A stretch of DNA of 64,000 nt from Channallabes apus. Taxonomy: Eukaryota; Chordata; Actinopteri; Siluriformes; Clariidae. The notes under the pieces were generated by a model. The model was not told the origin of the DNA and did no database searches. It was given only the letters and a program-made list of their open reading frames with translations. Position numbers and translations under genes: made by a program. The stretch covers positions 2,089,114-2,153,113 of the forward strand of contig CM060127.1 of NCBI GenBank assembly GCA_030522415.1. The letters are read 5' to 3'. Position 1 is the stretch's first letter; each line of letters starts with the position of its first letter. Of this stretch, positions 1 through 12,607 are shown one piece after another.

Positions 1-3000
1 ACAGGCAGGAGGCGGGATCAACGCGGGTAGAGCAACCAACCGATTGCAGGAAGCAACTGATTGCAGTGATCGGGTCCTGAAACAGTAAGAGACACACACA
101 CCCAATTCCACCACCAACAGAGACACAAGCAAAGCACAAAATACAAACAAGCTCAATATCGTAACATCCACTCAAATGTTATTTTATTTGCATCTGCTCA
201 AACTCCTTCTTATGCACACAACTTTCACTTTTCTTTCTCTCTCTCTTGTGTCTGACCAATATCACATCTCTGCACTCGCTCAGGTGCTGTAGTGGCACGT
301 GGTTATCATTATATCACACAACTATCCAATCAGAGACTGGAGGAGGAACAATTAACGTGCAACGTGATGGCAACGTGATGGCGCGGCCACGTCCAGACGC
401 CTCCCTGATCGCTCCGTACAAACTGTGCATTTTTTTCCTTCTTTCTTTATTTATTTTACTTTCATTCGCTAAGAGTACTTCAGGTTTAGTGACCTATGAC
501 AGTAGAACACTACTGGATATAGGAATTCAGATTTCGGCGCTTACTTATACCACCTTTAAGCCTGACCCGTCGTGGCCCGCTGAGATACTACACTGCTCAG
601 ACGACAACAACAATGGACGGGACGCTAACCCGCGGCGAAGAACAAAGAAGCGTCGAGGGAAACGCGCCGGCGTCCGTAACAGAATGAGAGAACAAGCTCA
701 TCGCACCCCTCTGCCGAGTATCCTGCTGGCTAATGTACAGTCACTGAAGAATAAGCTTGATGACCTCAGAGCCAGAGTTACTTTCCAGCGTGATATCAGG
801 GATTGTAATCTTCTGTGCTTTACAGAAACATGGCTGACCCCCATTGTGCCGGACCGAGTCGTAACCCCATCGGACTCATTCTCTGTGTTCCGCATGGACA
901 GGACGGCAGAGTCTAACAAAGCTAAAGGTGGAGGTGTGTGCTTCATGGTCAACAAGAAGTGGTGCGATGCGAGGAGTGTTTCCATTCTCTCCAGTAGTTG
1001 CTTGCCTCATTTGGAATATCTGAGTGTTAAGTGTCGTCCTTTCTACCTGCCTCGCGAGTTCACCTCGGTCATTGCCACGGCGGTGTACATCCCACCCCAC
1101 GCGGACACAGGCACTGCTCTGTCTGAACTACATGATGTGCTGAGTGAGTTCCAAAACAAACACCCGGACGCAGCGCACATTGTAGCAGGTGACTTTAATA
1201 AAGCGAACCTCAGACAGGTTATGCCAAACTTTCACCAACATGTTACATGTCCGACGAGGGGACTCAACATTCTGGACCACTGTTAAACACCATACAAGCC
1301 GGGCTACAAAGCTGTTTCACATCCAGCATTCGGGAAATCAGACCACAACGCCATTTTCCTCATACCGGAATATCAACAAAGCTTTCGTCGTGAAGCTCCG
1401 GTCATGAGGGAGGTGCAATGCTGGTCTGCCCAATCAGAAGCTACGCTGCAGGACGCGCTCGATGACGTAGATTGGGACATGTTCCGAGCCTGCACAGTAG
1501 ACATCAACGAGTTTGCGGATGTAGCAGTTAGCTTCGTTAGCACGCTCGTAAATGAAGTTGTCCCAACAGTGAGGTTCAAATCGTTTCCGAACCAGAAGCC
1601 TTGGGTAGACCGATCGATACGTGATGCTGTGAATGCCCGGACCGCTGCTTATAATGCTGCATACAAAGCGGCTTCTTATGGCGTCAGGCGAGCGGTGAGG
1701 GAAGCTAAGGGACGGTTCCGACAGCGAACCGAATCACACTTCCATCAGGGTGACACACGTCGCATGGCACGGATTCCACGACGATCGTCGCCGACTCTGC
1801 ATTCACCAACGAGCTGAACGCATTCTTCGCCCGGTTCGAGGTTAGCCAGGTGGCTAATGCTAGCAGCCTGGTGACTGAGAATGATGACGTCATCAGCGAG
1901 GATTGCGTCATCAGCATCGCAGAGCACGACGTTCGCACGGCGCTGAGGAGGGTGAACACCAGGAAAGCGGCGGGTCCAGATGGCATCTCTGGGCGCCTGC
2001 TGCGCTGCTGCGCTGACCAGCTGTCAGGTGTGTTCACCTGTATCTTTAATGAGTCCCTGGCGAAGTCTGTGGTCCCGGCGTGTTTCAAGAGATCCACCAT
2101 TGTCCCCGTGCCCAAGACCAACAAACCCTCATGCCTGAATGACTACCGGCCTGTTGCACTGACATCGATGGTCATGAAGGTATTTGAGGGTCTGCTAAAA
2201 AACATCATCTCCTCCTCCATCCCCAGCTCCATAGATCCACTTCAGTTCGCCTACCGCCCCAACAGATCCACAGAGGATGCCATCTCCCATGTTCTGCACA
2301 CCACTCTCAGCCACGTGGACAAGAAGCAAGGTAACTATGTGAGATTGCTGTTTATAGATTACAGCTCTGCTTTCAACACAATAGTGCCTCACAGACTGTT
2401 CACAAAGCTGAGAGATCTAGGACTTAACAAACGCTTGTGTACCTGGGTGTTGGACTTCCTCTCGGACAGATCTCAAGCGGTTTGAGTGGGCAAGTGCTTC
2501 TCCAGCAGCATCACCATCAACACAGGTGCTCCACAGGGATGTGTTCTCTCTCCACTGCTATACTCCCTTTACACTTCAGACTGTGTGGCCATGTTCGACT
2601 CCAACACCATCGTTAAGTTTGCTGACGATACGGTGGTGCTGGGCTTCATCTCCAACAACGATGAGTCGGCCTACATAGATGAAGTGGAGAACCTGGCACT
2701 ATGGTGTGAAGAAAACTGCCTCCGACTGAACGTCAGTAAGACGAAGGAGCTGGTGGTGGACTTCAGAAGGGGACAGCTGGACCACAAACCCCTCATCATC
2801 AATGGGGCTCCAGTGGAGAGAGTGAGCAGCTTCAAGTACTTGGGCATCCACATCTCCGAGGATCTGACTTGGACTGAGCATATCTGTGCTCAGACGAAAA
2901 GGGCAAAGCAGTGTCTGTACCACCTGAGACATTTGAGGAAGTTTGGGGTTTCCCCTGCTGTCCTTAATGCTTTCTACTCGGGTGCTGTTGAGAGCATCCT

Positions 3001-3591
3001 CACACAGAACATTTCATCCTTGTGTACAAGACAGGAAAGCCCTCCAGAGAGTGATCCGGGCAGCTGAACGCTGCTGCAGGTTAACTCTCCCCTCCATGCA
3101 GGACATCTACACCAGGAGATGTAAAACCAGGGCAGCTCGAATCATTAAGGACTTGTCGCACCCCAATAACGGACTGTTCAAACTTCTCCATTCAGGCAGA
3201 AGGTTCCGGGTCATTATGGCCAAAACGGAGAGACTCAGGAGGAGTTTTTATCCACAGGCGATTAGACTCCTCAACCATGATGGGCAACTCTCCCATTCAT
3301 AAGACTGTACCAGTTCACCCACACACTGCTGTGCTGACATTCCACACTGCACACTACACTTTAGTCTGGACTGTAAGCATCACTTGCACTAACATTTTAT
3401 CCTGCTCATATACACACTTTATTATTATGTTTACATCTGCACCTTTTTTTTTTTTCCAATTTCTATTTATAGATTATTTATTTTGTTTCTTGTTATTTGC
3501 ACAGTAGGAGCGGTTCAGGATACATTTCACTGCGTGTTGTACTTGTATAACTATGCATGTGACAAATAAAGAATCTTGAATCTTGAATTAA
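1..3591 (+). mobile_element. Degenerate CR1/L2-clade LINE retrotransposon
   Basis: The window opens inside this element. An apurinic endonuclease domain is followed by a reverse transcriptase with a FADD box and a C-terminal block typical of fish CR1/L2-group LINEs. The 3' end is marked by ATGTGACAAATAAA and a short repeated GAATCTT tail at about 3558-3591. The coding region is broken in several places, so the copy is dead. Family level is fairly sure; the subfamily (Rex1-like or L2-like) is not. Confidence 0.85.
378..3300 (+). pseudogene. Endonuclease-reverse transcriptase of the LINE, broken
   Basis: The first in-frame ATG is at 378. The N-terminal part holds a hydrophobic stretch, a basic stretch and then the endonuclease with the motifs FTETWL and AGDFN. 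Reading is lost near 1283, where the frame moves by two bases after the codons for LDHC; the endonuclease end continues in another frame (about 1290-1800). The reverse transcriptase runs 1850-2485 with motif FIDYSSAFNTIV, stops at a TGA at 2483-2485 and resumes directly after it with GAPQGCVLSPLLYSLY and FADDTVVLG. The TGA could be a deaminated CGA arginine codon. A further frame change near 3000-3030 leads into the C-terminal block 3030-3300. What is seen is a full-length but inactivated ORF2. Confidence 0.85.
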
Positions 3592-3750
3592 CCAATTGAA
3601 AAAAATATAATCAAAGTTATTAATACTTAAAACTAAAGTAAATTAGTAACTTTATTACCTGTTTCGAAAAAGTTACAAAGATCACCAACTGACTATGTCA
3701 TTAATCAGCAGAACAGAAGTTATCAGTTTCACTTTTATCTGTCACAAAGC

Positions 3751-3808
3751 ATCATGTAATCCTGAAGGTCATCAGGTAATCCTGAAGGTCATCAGGTGAT
3801 CTTGATCC
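3751..3808. repeat. Short 20-bp tandem repeat, about three units
   Basis: Two near-identical 20-bp copies (core TAATCCTGAAGGTCATCA) are followed by a third diverged copy. This is a local minisatellite. Confidence 0.7.
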
Positions 3809-4352
3809 TTAAAAACAAATCTGACTTTCTTTTTTTTTTGCATAATTAGTTCAGGATTTCTACAATTTTTCATTGTAATTATGTTAAGTAAACATTTATA
3901 GACTGAACATTATTTATTTTCCAGCTTAATCCCTAGCTTTGTGTTAACAGTGTGTACACAGCCAATTGTTTATGCATGATCAAATTGAAAGGCTTTTCAA
4001 AGGCTGTAGCAAAACAAAAATGGCCAAAACATAGAAGAGATTTGGGGTAAATTGGTCAAGGTGTGGTGGTGCTTGGGGAACAGTGAAGACTCCACTGGAA
4101 TAATTCTGTGATAGCCGACCCTGAGAAGAGAAATGTATCACTGAGCAGAGTAAAAATAAATCATACTTAAGATTGAAGGTGTTTCCAAGTCCCCTAAATA
4201 AAGACACCTGACATTTCAGAAGTTTTTAAAAGAAAACACCTCAAACCAGGAAATACTTAGAAGAGTTTTACGTTTCTGGATGGCTAAAGAAACAAGAGAG
4301 GTAGGAGAACAAAGAAATGCTGTGGGGGAGGACATTTGAATTAAACATGAAT

Positions 4353-4354
<2 letters not shown>

Positions 4355-4391
<37 letters not shown>
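4355..4391. repeat. (GA)n microsatellite
   Basis: An uninterrupted GA dinucleotide run. Confidence 0.95.
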
Positions 4392-4393
<2 letters not shown>

Positions 4394-5089
4394 AGGGACT
4401 ACACTAGCACTATAGCGACAACCTGTAGCCGCTGAGAGGCTAAGTAGAAGGAAATCCTCTGTGACGCGTTCCCGTTCATTTGTATTCACTTTTTAATTAA
4501 TAACACGGTGTAACATATAACAGAACATTACAGCATACGGCTCACGACGGTCAACAGAAAGTGAGCGCTCCCGCTACTCACCCCCTCTCTCTACCATAGA
4601 CAGGAAACACAATTAGATAAATATCCACCTGCACCACCCATGTGACCGAACATCCCAGAAATACAAATCACAATTCAAACTTAAAAGACAAACATTTTCA
4701 GCACTTACAAGCACCCTGTATATCACCACATCATTGTATGGAATCTATCCCCTGGGAAAAGAAGAACATGGAATATAACAGGAAGGAGAATTGCTTGAGG
4801 CTGTCCAAGACAACAGCCGAGAGAACAAGTGTCACTTTCACATAAACAACTTTGGGAACATGCATTGTCCAAGAGTAAATAAACGATGGCAGAAGATATG
4901 CAGCCAGCAAAGAGGGGACATGACAAATGTGATGACAAAAGTCCTGGCAGGAAATAAAATGGTTGAAGTCAAGAATGAGAAAACAAGAAAATGAAGAAGA
5001 AAAAGAAGAAAATAAGAGAAACCACGGCCAGGGAAATGCTGGATGATGCAAGAGACCCAGGCAGACTAAGGCACACTTTCACACTAGGC

Positions 5090-5640
5090 ACTACTGATCT
5101 GCTTTTTCCCCCAGGTAAAACTGTCCTCTCCCCCACTGGACAGCTTTCACATTAGTAACAGTGTTCCGTATCCAAGTACACATTTTCCAAGGTAGCAGGT
5201 GGAAAAACAGTACAAGAAAGTCATGGCGAGAAGAAGTCAAAGTCAAGACGATGGCGACAGCAGCAAGGAAAAACTCCCTGAGATGGCAATAAGAAGAAAC
5301 CTTGAAATGAATCAGACTCAACCCATCGTCATCTGGGTGATAACGCAGGGCTTGATCTGCAGTCATACGGAGTGTTAGGAGGCTGGAAATTCAGTATAAC
5401 AGGAGATGTGTTTAAGTTAATATGGAGTCCAGTTCATTATTGCAGGCTCCGGTAGACTGAAGGAAACTCCAGTCCTGAACTATCGAGCGACTGCAGTTAC
5501 TCAGAGTCCTCAGAGAACAGCTGTCTGCATCAGCCGAGGCCAGGACCATCTTCATGGAAAAGTGGATGAAATCCTATTTGATTCAAACCAAGTCAGAGTG
5601 CCCCATAACATGCTTGAGATCAAAAGTAAGAATCATGCCT
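5090..5640 (-). mobile_element. Old fragment of an L2-type LINE 3' UTR
   Basis: The sequence resembles, with many differences, the 3' UTR of the LINE at 6076-10992: the blocks around AAGGAAAAACTCCCTGAGAT, CATCTGGGTGA and GAGTCCAG occur in the same order. There is no coding part. It is probably an old 5'-truncated copy in minus orientation. Confidence 0.6.
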
Positions 5641-7099
5641 AGGCACATTACAGTGCAATCACATTACATAAACATATCATACATCATGGCACTCTGATCT
5701 GTGCCTGAGTCCCAAGTGTGAAGGTACTCTCAGTGCTCCAGTGCACTATAACTGAAGTTTGAAAAAAAGCACAAAAGCTGGGAAGCCATGCTCCTGCATG
5801 TAGCATTAAAAAAAACTAGACAGAGGTTGAGGGTTCGATGCCTGAGAACATTAAACAAAACTACTACAGCATATCACAGAGAAGGTCTGGATGTTGGCAA
5901 AGTCACGTTACAGCACTTTAAGACAGAGACCGCCTACTTGGTAAGGCTACTCAAGAGAACCAGTAGCAAACTGACTGAATGATGGTCACTAAAAATTCCT
6001 AAACCTGAAACAGCTTCTCTGTGTCCTGGGAAAGACATGCTTATGCAGACGCTGTGTTTGGAAGTATCTTGTCTTAATTCAATTCAATTCAATTCAGTTT
6101 TATTTGTATAGCGCTTTTAACAATTGACATTGTCTCAAAACAGCTTTACACAATCAAAAGAATTATTTAAGTTTGTATGGAATGTGAATGTGTATGAATC
6201 AAAATGTTCAGATAGTCCCTGGTGAGCCAGCCGAGGGCGACAGTGGCAAGGAAAAACTCCCTGAGATGGTAATAGGAAGAAACCTTGAGAGGAACCAGAC
6301 TCGACAGGGAACCCATCCTCATCTGGGTGAAACAGATAGCAGGAGATGATCTGCATTTATACTGTGTTAAGTGTTAGGTTCAGCTATAATAGTTGATGTT
6401 AATTGATGTTATAATAGTTGATGTAAAATGGAGTCCAGTAATTATTCGAGACTCAGATAGACTTGTAGAAAGTTCCAGTCCTGAACTATCGAATTGTCAA
6501 GTCCTCAGAGAAACAGCTGACAACACCAGTCGAGGCCAGAACCATCTTCTAAGTAGATAGAATCATCCACAGACACCAGGCACATCCTAAAGAGACACAC
6601 GGGGCATCCATGCGATGAGACCTCCAACCAGAAATCGGGCACCAGGATGGACCAGACAGGTCCGGAGGGCAGAGGGAGTCTGGATCACTGGCAGCTCAGG
6701 AACCACATGTGTAGCTCGACAGAGAGAGAGAGAGAAAGAGTGAAAGGGGGAGACAGGGGGAGAGAGGAAAGAGAAAGAGGGGGAGGAAGAGAAGAGGAGG
6801 AGAGATTGCAATTAGGTATGGTCACAGTCACAATGTCTAATGTGAATGTATATTTACTGTAGAGTGCAAGCAGGGACTCCGGCAGGACTAACTATGACAG
6901 CATAACTAAAGGGAGAGCCAGAAGGAAACACAAACATGAGGGCTCCCTGAGATGTAAAGCAAACAATCACCTCACCGTCAACAAACCTGAGTGATCAAAT
7001 GAGACTGAGGAAGACAGCATCTAAAACATACCAGTTCACCATAATACTCTACGTCCATGAGTCCCCCAGATCTGCTCCTTTACCTTATGGCAAATCTAT

Positions 7100-10000
7100 T
7101 TATAAAAATGCTTGGCTAAATAAATAGGTTTTTAGCCTAGACTTAAACACTGAGACTGTGTCTGAGTCCCGAACACTATTTGGAAGACTATTCCATAATT
7201 TTGGGGCTTTGTAATAAAAAGCTCTGCCCCCAGCTGTAGTTTTCATAATACGCGGTACTGATAAGCAGCCTGCATCCTTTGACCGAAGTAGGCGTGGCGG
7301 ATCGTAAGACACTAACAGTTCGCTCAGATACTGCGGGGCGAGACCATTTAATGCTTTATATGTCAAGAGTAGTATTTTAAAATCAATGCGAAATTTCACA
7401 GGGAGCCAATGCAGTGAAGATAGGATAGGGGTGATGTGCTCATATCTTCTGGTTCTAGTGAGGACTCTCGCTGCTGCATTCTGGACTAGCTGAAGCTTGT
7501 TTATGCACCTAACTGAACAACCAGACAGTAAGGCATTACAATAGTCCAACCTAGAAGTGATAAAAGCATGAACTAGTTTTTCTGCATCGTTTAGCGACAA
7601 TATATTTCTTATTTTGGCGATATTTCTGAGGTGAAAGAATGCTATCCTGGTGATATTATCTACATGAGCTTCAAATGTAAGGCTGGAATCTATAATCACG
7701 CCGAGGTCTTTTACTGTTGCACTTGACGGAACAGAAAGGCCATCTAAAGTTACGGTGTGATCTAAGATTTTACTTCTAGCTGTATGCGGTCCTATGACTA
7801 GAACTTCTGTCTTATCCGGATTAAGCAGAAGGAAGTTAATTAGCATCCAATTTCTTATGTCCTGCACACATTGCTCAACTTTAGTAAGATGGTTTTTCTC
7901 ATCAGGTTTTGTTGAGACGTATAGCTGTGTGTCGTCAGCATAACAATGAAAACTAATACCATGCTTACGGATTATGTTGCCCAGAGGAAGCATGTAAAGG
8001 GAAAAAAGCAGTGGGCCTAAAACTGAACCCTGCGGAACGCCAAACTCCACTAGAGAACATGCAGAATAATCACCATTTAAGTCTACATACTGATAACGAT
8101 CGGTCAAATAGGATCTGAGCCAGGAGAGGGCTGTACCCTTAATTCCTACTACATTTTCTAATCTGTGAAGAAGAATAGCATGATCAATAGTGTCAAAAGC
8201 TGCACTGAGGTCGAGTAATACAAGCATAGTTACACAACCCTGATCAGAGGCCAATAGGAGGTCATTTACTACTTTAACGAGTGCTGTTTCTGTGCTGTGA
8301 TGAGGCCTAAATCCTGACTGATACAGTTCATGTATGCCATTTCTATGTAAATATGAGCATAGCTGCTCCGCTACTATCTTTTCCAGAATCTTAGAGATAA
8401 AGGGGAGGTTTGATATTGGCCTGTAATTGGACAGCTGACAGGGGTCGAGGTCAGGTTTCTTAATTATTGGTTTAATAACTGCTACTTTAAAAGATTTTGG
8501 AACATAACCAATGCTGAGTGAGGAATTAATTATTCTCAACAGCGGTTCTGTTATTACTGGTACTATCTGTTTAAGAAAATGTGTCGGTATAGGATCTAAT
8601 ATACAGGTTGATGAATTTGCAGAAGAGATGAGTGAAATTAGTTCATTCTCTTCAAGAGGAGTAAAGTCTTCTAGGTTTGAATCTGACATGGCTAGGTTAA
8701 CATCTGTATCAATCACATTGTTTGGTTTCAAAGTCTCAATTTTATGCCTAATATTTACAATTTTATTATTAAAAAAGTTCATGAAGTCCTCACTATTGCA
8801 TGATGTTGTTGTGGAGATTTCTGTAGTGGTCTTATTTCTGGTTAATTTGGCTACGGTATTAAATAAAAATCTAGGATTATTTTTATTTTCTTCTATAAGA
8901 GTGGAGAGATACGTTGATCTAGCTACACTAAGAGCTTTCCTATAGTTCAGGATGCTCTCTTTCCATGCTATTTGAAATACCAATAATTTAGTTTGACGCC
9001 ATTTACGCTCTAATTTCCGAGCAGTCTGTTTTAAAGTGCGCGTGTGATCGTTATACCAGGGAGCGAGTTTCTTATCTCTAATAATTTTTCTTTTAGCTGG
9101 AGCTACATTATCTAAGGTACAACGAAGTGTCGACTCTAAATATTCAGTCGCCTGATCAAGTTCTGTGGGGTCAGACGGTGGCCTAATCGAAGTTGGTAAC
9201 TGTGGGAGATTACTGATAAAACTCTGTGTGGTAGTTGATGTGAATGTACGTTTAATACGGTAGCGCGGTGCTGTGCGTACATTATCACTGTGACATACTT
9301 GAATGGAGACAAGATAGTGATCTGAGATAATTTCAGACAGTGGAATTGTGAATACATTTCTTATACTTAATCCGAAGAATATTACTAAATCTAAAGTGTG
9401 ACCTGCTTTATGAGTGGGTCCTACTACACACTGATTTACGCCTACGGAGTCCAGTATGGATATAAATGCTGTTCTCAGAGGGTCTTCTGGATTCTCAAAA
9501 TGAATGTTAAAATCTCCAGCAATTAACACTTTGTCTACAGAAACGACCAGGTCTGAGATGAAATCCGCAAATTCACTAAGAAATTCAGAATACGGCCCTG
9601 GAGGTCTGTAAATTATAATTAGTGGAATCGACTGAGCTGATTTAATATACTTAAATAGACTTATGTTACTATAGAGAATTTCAAATGAGTTAAATTTGTG
9701 TCGGTGTTTTTGTACGATAGACAGATTATCATTATGAATAGCTGCGACGCCTCCTCCTCTACCAGTTAAACGAGGCTGGTGTATGTAGCTGTATCCAGGA
9801 GGACTAGCTTCATTTAGAGCTACATACTCGTCCTGTTTAACCCATGTTTCAGTTAAACAGAGTATATCAAACGCCTGATCTGTGATAATTTCATTAACAA
9901 TAACTGCTTTTGATGCGAGAGATCTAATATTTAACAATCCTATCTTCAGATCAGAGGTGCCGGCTGCGCATTCAGTATGATCTGAGTTTGTGGTCTTTAT

Positions 10001-10165
10001 GTTAATTAAATTATTGAAACAGACTTTCTGAGTCTTTCTACATTTTTGCTTAGATCGGGGAACAGACACAGTCTCAATAAGGTGAACCCTGAGTGACGAC
10101 TCTATGCAGCTAGCAGACGGTTGGTTTAGCCTGTCTGTCTGCTCCCTGGCCTGGGCTCTGGATTG
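7100..10165 (-). CDS. LINE ORF2: endonuclease-reverse transcriptase
   Basis: About 1021 sense codons follow the ORF1 TGA in the same frame and end with a stop at 7100. The apurinic endonuclease occupies roughly the first 290 codons ([31 protein letters not shown]). The reverse transcriptase follows ([50 protein letters not shown], and the catalytic YADD in [10 protein letters not shown]). The C-terminal block ends in [10 protein letters not shown], as in fish L2 elements. The first GTG is at 10069, but the first ATG lies about 460 codons after the TGA, beyond the endonuclease, so normal AUG initiation cannot make a full product. Translation is probably coupled to ORF1 by readthrough, reinitiation or a non-AUG start (inference). 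Confidence 0.88.
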   Translation of the reverse strand, partial: QSRAQAREQTDRLNQPSASCIESSLRVHLIETVSVPRSKQKCRKTQKVCFNNLINIKTTNSDHTECAAGTSDLKIGLLNIRSLASKAVIVNEIITDQAFDILCLTETWVKQDEYVALNEASPPGYSYIHQPRLTGRGGGVAAIHNDNLSIVQKHRHKFNSFEILYSNISLFKYIKSAQSIPLIIIYRPPGPYSEFLSEFADFISDLVVSVDKVLIAGDFNIHFENPEDPLRTAFISILDSVGVNQCVVGPTHKAGHTLDLVIFFGLSIRNVFTIPLSEIISDHYLVSIQVCHSDNVRTAPRYRIKRTFTSTTTQSFISNLPQLPTSIRPPSDPTELDQATEYLESTLRCTLDNVAPAKRKIIRDKKLAPWYNDHTRTLKQTARKLERKWRQTKLLVFQIAWKESILNYRKALSVARSTYLSTLIEENKNNPRFLFNTVAKLTRNKTTTEISTTTSCNSEDFMNFFNNKIVNIRHKIETLKPNNVIDTDVNLAMSDSNLEDFTPLEENELISLISSANSSTCILDPIPTHFLKQIVPVITEPLLRIINSSLSIGYVPKSFKVAVIKPIIKKPDLDPCQLSNYRPISNLPFISKILEKIVAEQLCSYLHRNGIHELYQSGFRPHHSTETALVKVVNDLLLASDQGCVTMLVLLDLSAAFDTIDHAILLHRLENVVGIKGTALSWLRSYLTDRYQYVDLNGDYSACSLVEFGVPQGSVLGPLLFSLYMLPLGNIIRKHGISFHCYADDTQLYVSTKPDEKNHLTKVEQCVQDIRNWMLINFLLLNPDKTEVLVIGPHTARSKILDHTVTLDGLSVPSSATVKDLGVIIDSSLTFEAHVDNITRIAFFHLRNIAKIRNILSLNDAEKLVHAFITSRLDYCNALLSGCSVRCINKLQLVQNAAARVLTRTRRYEHITPILSSLHWLPVKFRIDFKILLLTYKALNGLAPQYLSELLVSYDPPRLLRSKDAGCLSVPRIMKTTAGGRAFYYKAPKLWNSLPNSVRDSDTVSVFKSRLKTYLFSQAFL

Positions 10166-10867
10166 TCACCGATTAACTAGACCTCTACTGAGACTATGAG
10201 CTATACTACAGGAAATGAGAGCAGCACCTTCCCGAGTGGGATGGACACCGTCCCGCCCTAACAGGCCAGCTTTGCCCTCAAAGGTCTTCCAATTATCTAT
10301 GTAGCCCACATTATTTTTGGAGCACCACCTGGACATCCAGCGGTTCAGCGACCATAACCTGCTGTAAGCTATGTCGCCACGTCTCATTGGGATGGGACCA
10401 GAGCATACTACTTCATCGGACATCGCCTTCGCTAATTTAAACACCTCTGTAAAGTTACTCTTACTAACCTCTGACTGACGAAGGCGTATATCATTAGCTC
10501 CAGCATGTACCACTATCTTAGAGAACCTGTGCTGTCCTAGAGCCCTAAGATTACCTGCTATGTCCGGTGCTCTGGCTCCCGGGATACACCTAACCACTGC
10601 CGCTGGCGCCCCTAAAGGTCTAGCTAATGTCACGTGTCTCAGTATAGAGTCTCCTATAACCAGAGCTCTTTCAGGTTTCTCAGCGGGTGCATCACTGAGG
10701 AGAGCAAACCTGTTGGACACGTGACGCGCAGAGGAGGTGTGCTCCGGTGGGCTAGCCTTAGCGTTAGCTTTGGCTGAACGAGTATGCCGCCGAGTCGTCA
10801 CCCACTCGCCCCGCTGTGAGGGCTCTAATGCCGGAGTCCATCCATTAATCAGACCATTACTGGACAT
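10166..10867 (-). CDS. LINE ORF1: SGNH/GDSL-hydrolase (esterase-like) protein
   Basis: The frame gives 233 residues from the ATG at 10867-10865; an open extension runs to 10888 without another ATG. After a basic N-terminal third comes an SGNH-hydrolase fold: block I ALVIGDSILRHV (catalytic Ser in GDS), then HAGANDIR (the GAND/N-type block) and near the C terminus GRDGVHPTREGA with the Asp-x-x-His pair. Esterase-type ORF1 proteins are known from CR1/L2-group LINEs, where they are thought to act in the ribonucleoprotein particle. The frame ends with TGA (10168-10166) and the same frame then continues into ORF2 with no further stop. The domain call is confident; activity in this copy is not shown. 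Confidence 0.85.
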   Translation of the reverse strand: MSSNGLINGWTPALEPSQRGEWVTTRRHTRSAKANAKASPPEHTSSARHVSNRFALLSDAPAEKPERALVIGDSILRHVTLARPLGAPAAVVRCIPGARAPDIAGNLRALGQHRFSKIVVHAGANDIRLRQSEVSKSNFTEVFKLAKAMSDEVVCSGPIPMRRGDIAYSRLWSLNRWMSRWCSKNNVGYIDNWKTFEGKAGLLGRDGVHPTREGAALISCSIAHSLSRGLVNR

Positions 10868-11000
10868 GGTTAATGTCTGAAAGGGCAATTAATTGTTCTA
10901 CCATGGCTAAAGACACATTTGTTGCCATAAAACACTGCACCAGCATTAACCAACCCAGACTAGTAGACACCAAAAAAAATTTTCTGTATGTAGTCAAAAG

Positions 11001-11114
11001 GTAGAGGTGGGCAAAGTACACAAATCCTGGCCTTGAGTAAAAGTGGAGATATCCCAGGCAATATATAAATTAAGTAAAAGTCCTTCATTTACAAATCTAC
11101 TTGAATAAAAGTAC
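11001..11114. mobile_element. Terminal fragment of a Tol2-like hAT element
   Basis: It begins AGAGGTGGGCAAAGTAC and continues with AGTAAAAGT and AAAAGTACT motifs, the terminal style of Tol2-like hAT elements and similar to the ends of the element at 23678-26151. Only one end is present. Confidence 0.55.
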
Positions 11115-11493
11115 TCGTGAGCACACACGTGTGTTATAAGAAACAGTGCACGCGCTGTACACACGCGCTTCCGAAAATATATTTTACACACACACAGGGT
11201 CACAGTGTTATAGTAAACAGTACACGCGTGCACGGATGTTGATTATACCAGTAAGAGACGAGCACTAAGAACCAGCAGGGGAGACGATTCCACAGCGCAA
11301 GAGAAAGAAAAACCGTTGGCTCAGTTGTGATCACGTGACATTCGGCGTCAAAACAAGAAGCGCATGCGTGAAACATGATACTCTGTGCTCATAAACCAAG
11401 ACAATGCTCGTTTTTCAAGTCAAAATTTATTTTAAAAAAATATTCTCGTCTTGCGGAACACTCGTAAACCGCGTTACTCGTAATCCGAATAAG
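11115..11493 (-). mobile_element. Truncated copy of MITE family A
   Basis: The sequence matches the right two-thirds of the complete MITE at 54148-55286, including the ACACGCGTGCACGGATGTTG and GATCACGTGAC blocks and the TIR-proximal GCGGAACACTCGTAAACCG. The outermost terminal bases are missing. Confidence 0.7.
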
Positions 11494-11621
11494 GCCTAAT
11501 AAAACTACTGTAGAAGGTATCCTGTAAACAGGATATGTAAATAGTTTAAGATCAAGAGGATTAAAGGAGTAAAAACCTTGATAAATTAACAGGCAAAACT
11601 AACAGAACAGAACACATTCAA

Positions 11622-11685
11622 GGCAAGGCAAGGCAAGTTTATTTGTATAGCACATTTCATACACAATGGTAATTCAAAGTTTACA
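11622..11685 (-). mobile_element. LINE 3' tail with AAGGC repeats
   Basis: Tandem AAGGC units are followed by TTTATTTGTATAGCACATTT, the standard 3' end of a fish L2-group LINE in minus orientation. It is a 5'-truncated insertion of unknown length; the sequence up to about 12600 may belong to it but has no recognised coding part. Confidence 0.6.
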
Positions 11686-11899
11686 TACACTCATAATGGC
11701 AGTATTGGGCCATTCACTGAATGGACTTTGTCGATGGTCTTTTTCTATGATTGTACAACACAAATCTTTAATAGAAGAAAAAAAACCCAGAGTGTAGAAA
11801 ATAATATGGATTAACAATAATAATAAACTGGATAACAACTAAATCATACAGCTAAGGCTACGTGGAGGAATTGGCCACAACTAAATTAGGGAGAAAATC

Positions 11900-11933
11900 G
11901 GGGGGGGGGGGGGGGGGGGGGTAGTGGGGGGGT
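11900..11933. repeat. Poly-G tract
   Basis: A long G homopolymer is followed by a short G-rich run. Such runs are often length-uncertain in assemblies and could form a G-quadruplex. Confidence 0.9.
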
Positions 11934-12607
11934 TAATACAGCTATTTAGATTATCCATTCAGTGTTGCTTAAAATTCTGAAATGTCTTTTAATTTGCAGA
12001 GCACAATGAGTCTCAACTTCCTATTTAGTGATGCAGATAGACATCACTAATTGGTGTGTGTGACAGCAATCACTAGACTGACCAAAACACAGTACAATGG
12101 AATAGTCCAATAAGCTCAGTGAAGGTCTGAAAAAAAGAGTAAAAAAAGAGTAAAAAGAAAAAGGATATTACATTCAGAAAAATCTCTCAGACCCATTTCT
12201 ATATTTCTAGATCTGAGAAGAAGGGTTGGGAGGGCCAGGAATATCTCTCAGAGCCATTTCCATGTGTACAAAAGTACAGTACAAATTATTGGCTGGTAGA
12301 GCCACTATGCCAAGACCCAAACATTGCCCCTTATGTCAAACCAGTTTTACATCACCATCTACTGAAAGGCTACTGTCCAAGAGTCCAAGAAAGAAGCCCT
12401 TGCTCTGAAATCCACACCTTCAGGTTTGACTAAAATTTGGACAAAGACAAAGCCTTCTGGAGGAAAGTTTTGACCAGATATGTGTTTGAAGAATTAAAGG
12501 TGAAGTCTTCACCCTGATGAACACTAACAATGTAGCAGCTGCATGTGGTCCTAAGTGATGGCTCTGAGTCCTTATGTATATGGGATATTTCAGTCTTTAT
12601 ATATACA

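Larger units (their letters stand above)
3592..5080. other. Unassigned AT-rich stretch with small repeats
   Basis: No convincing gene is visible. The stretch holds a 20-bp unit repeated about three times at 3751-3808, a GA microsatellite at 4355-4391 and A-rich sequence around 4620-5050. The open frames are short and show no recognisable domain. Confidence 0.4.
6076..10992 (-). mobile_element. Near-full-length L2-clade LINE, two ORFs apparently intact
   Basis: Read on the minus strand, the element has a short 5' leader (about 10992-10868), ORF1 with an SGNH-hydrolase domain (10867-10166), ORF2 with endonuclease and reverse transcriptase (to 7100), a 3' UTR of about 1 kb containing a GA-rich tract (6719-6800 on the plus strand), and a 3' tail of repeated GAATT units at about 6078-6098. 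The last 60 bp, with TTGTATAGCGCTTTTAACAA on the plus strand, is the conserved stem-like tail of fish L2 elements. The same 3' UTR recurs at 51475-52294. The 5' border is uncertain because no target-site duplication could be paired. The long uninterrupted frames suggest a young copy. Confidence 0.85.

Noticed and set aside
8511..8945. 144-codon plus-strand ORF with hydrophobic stretches
   Set aside because: It is antisense to the LINE reverse transcriptase ORF2 and has no independent support.
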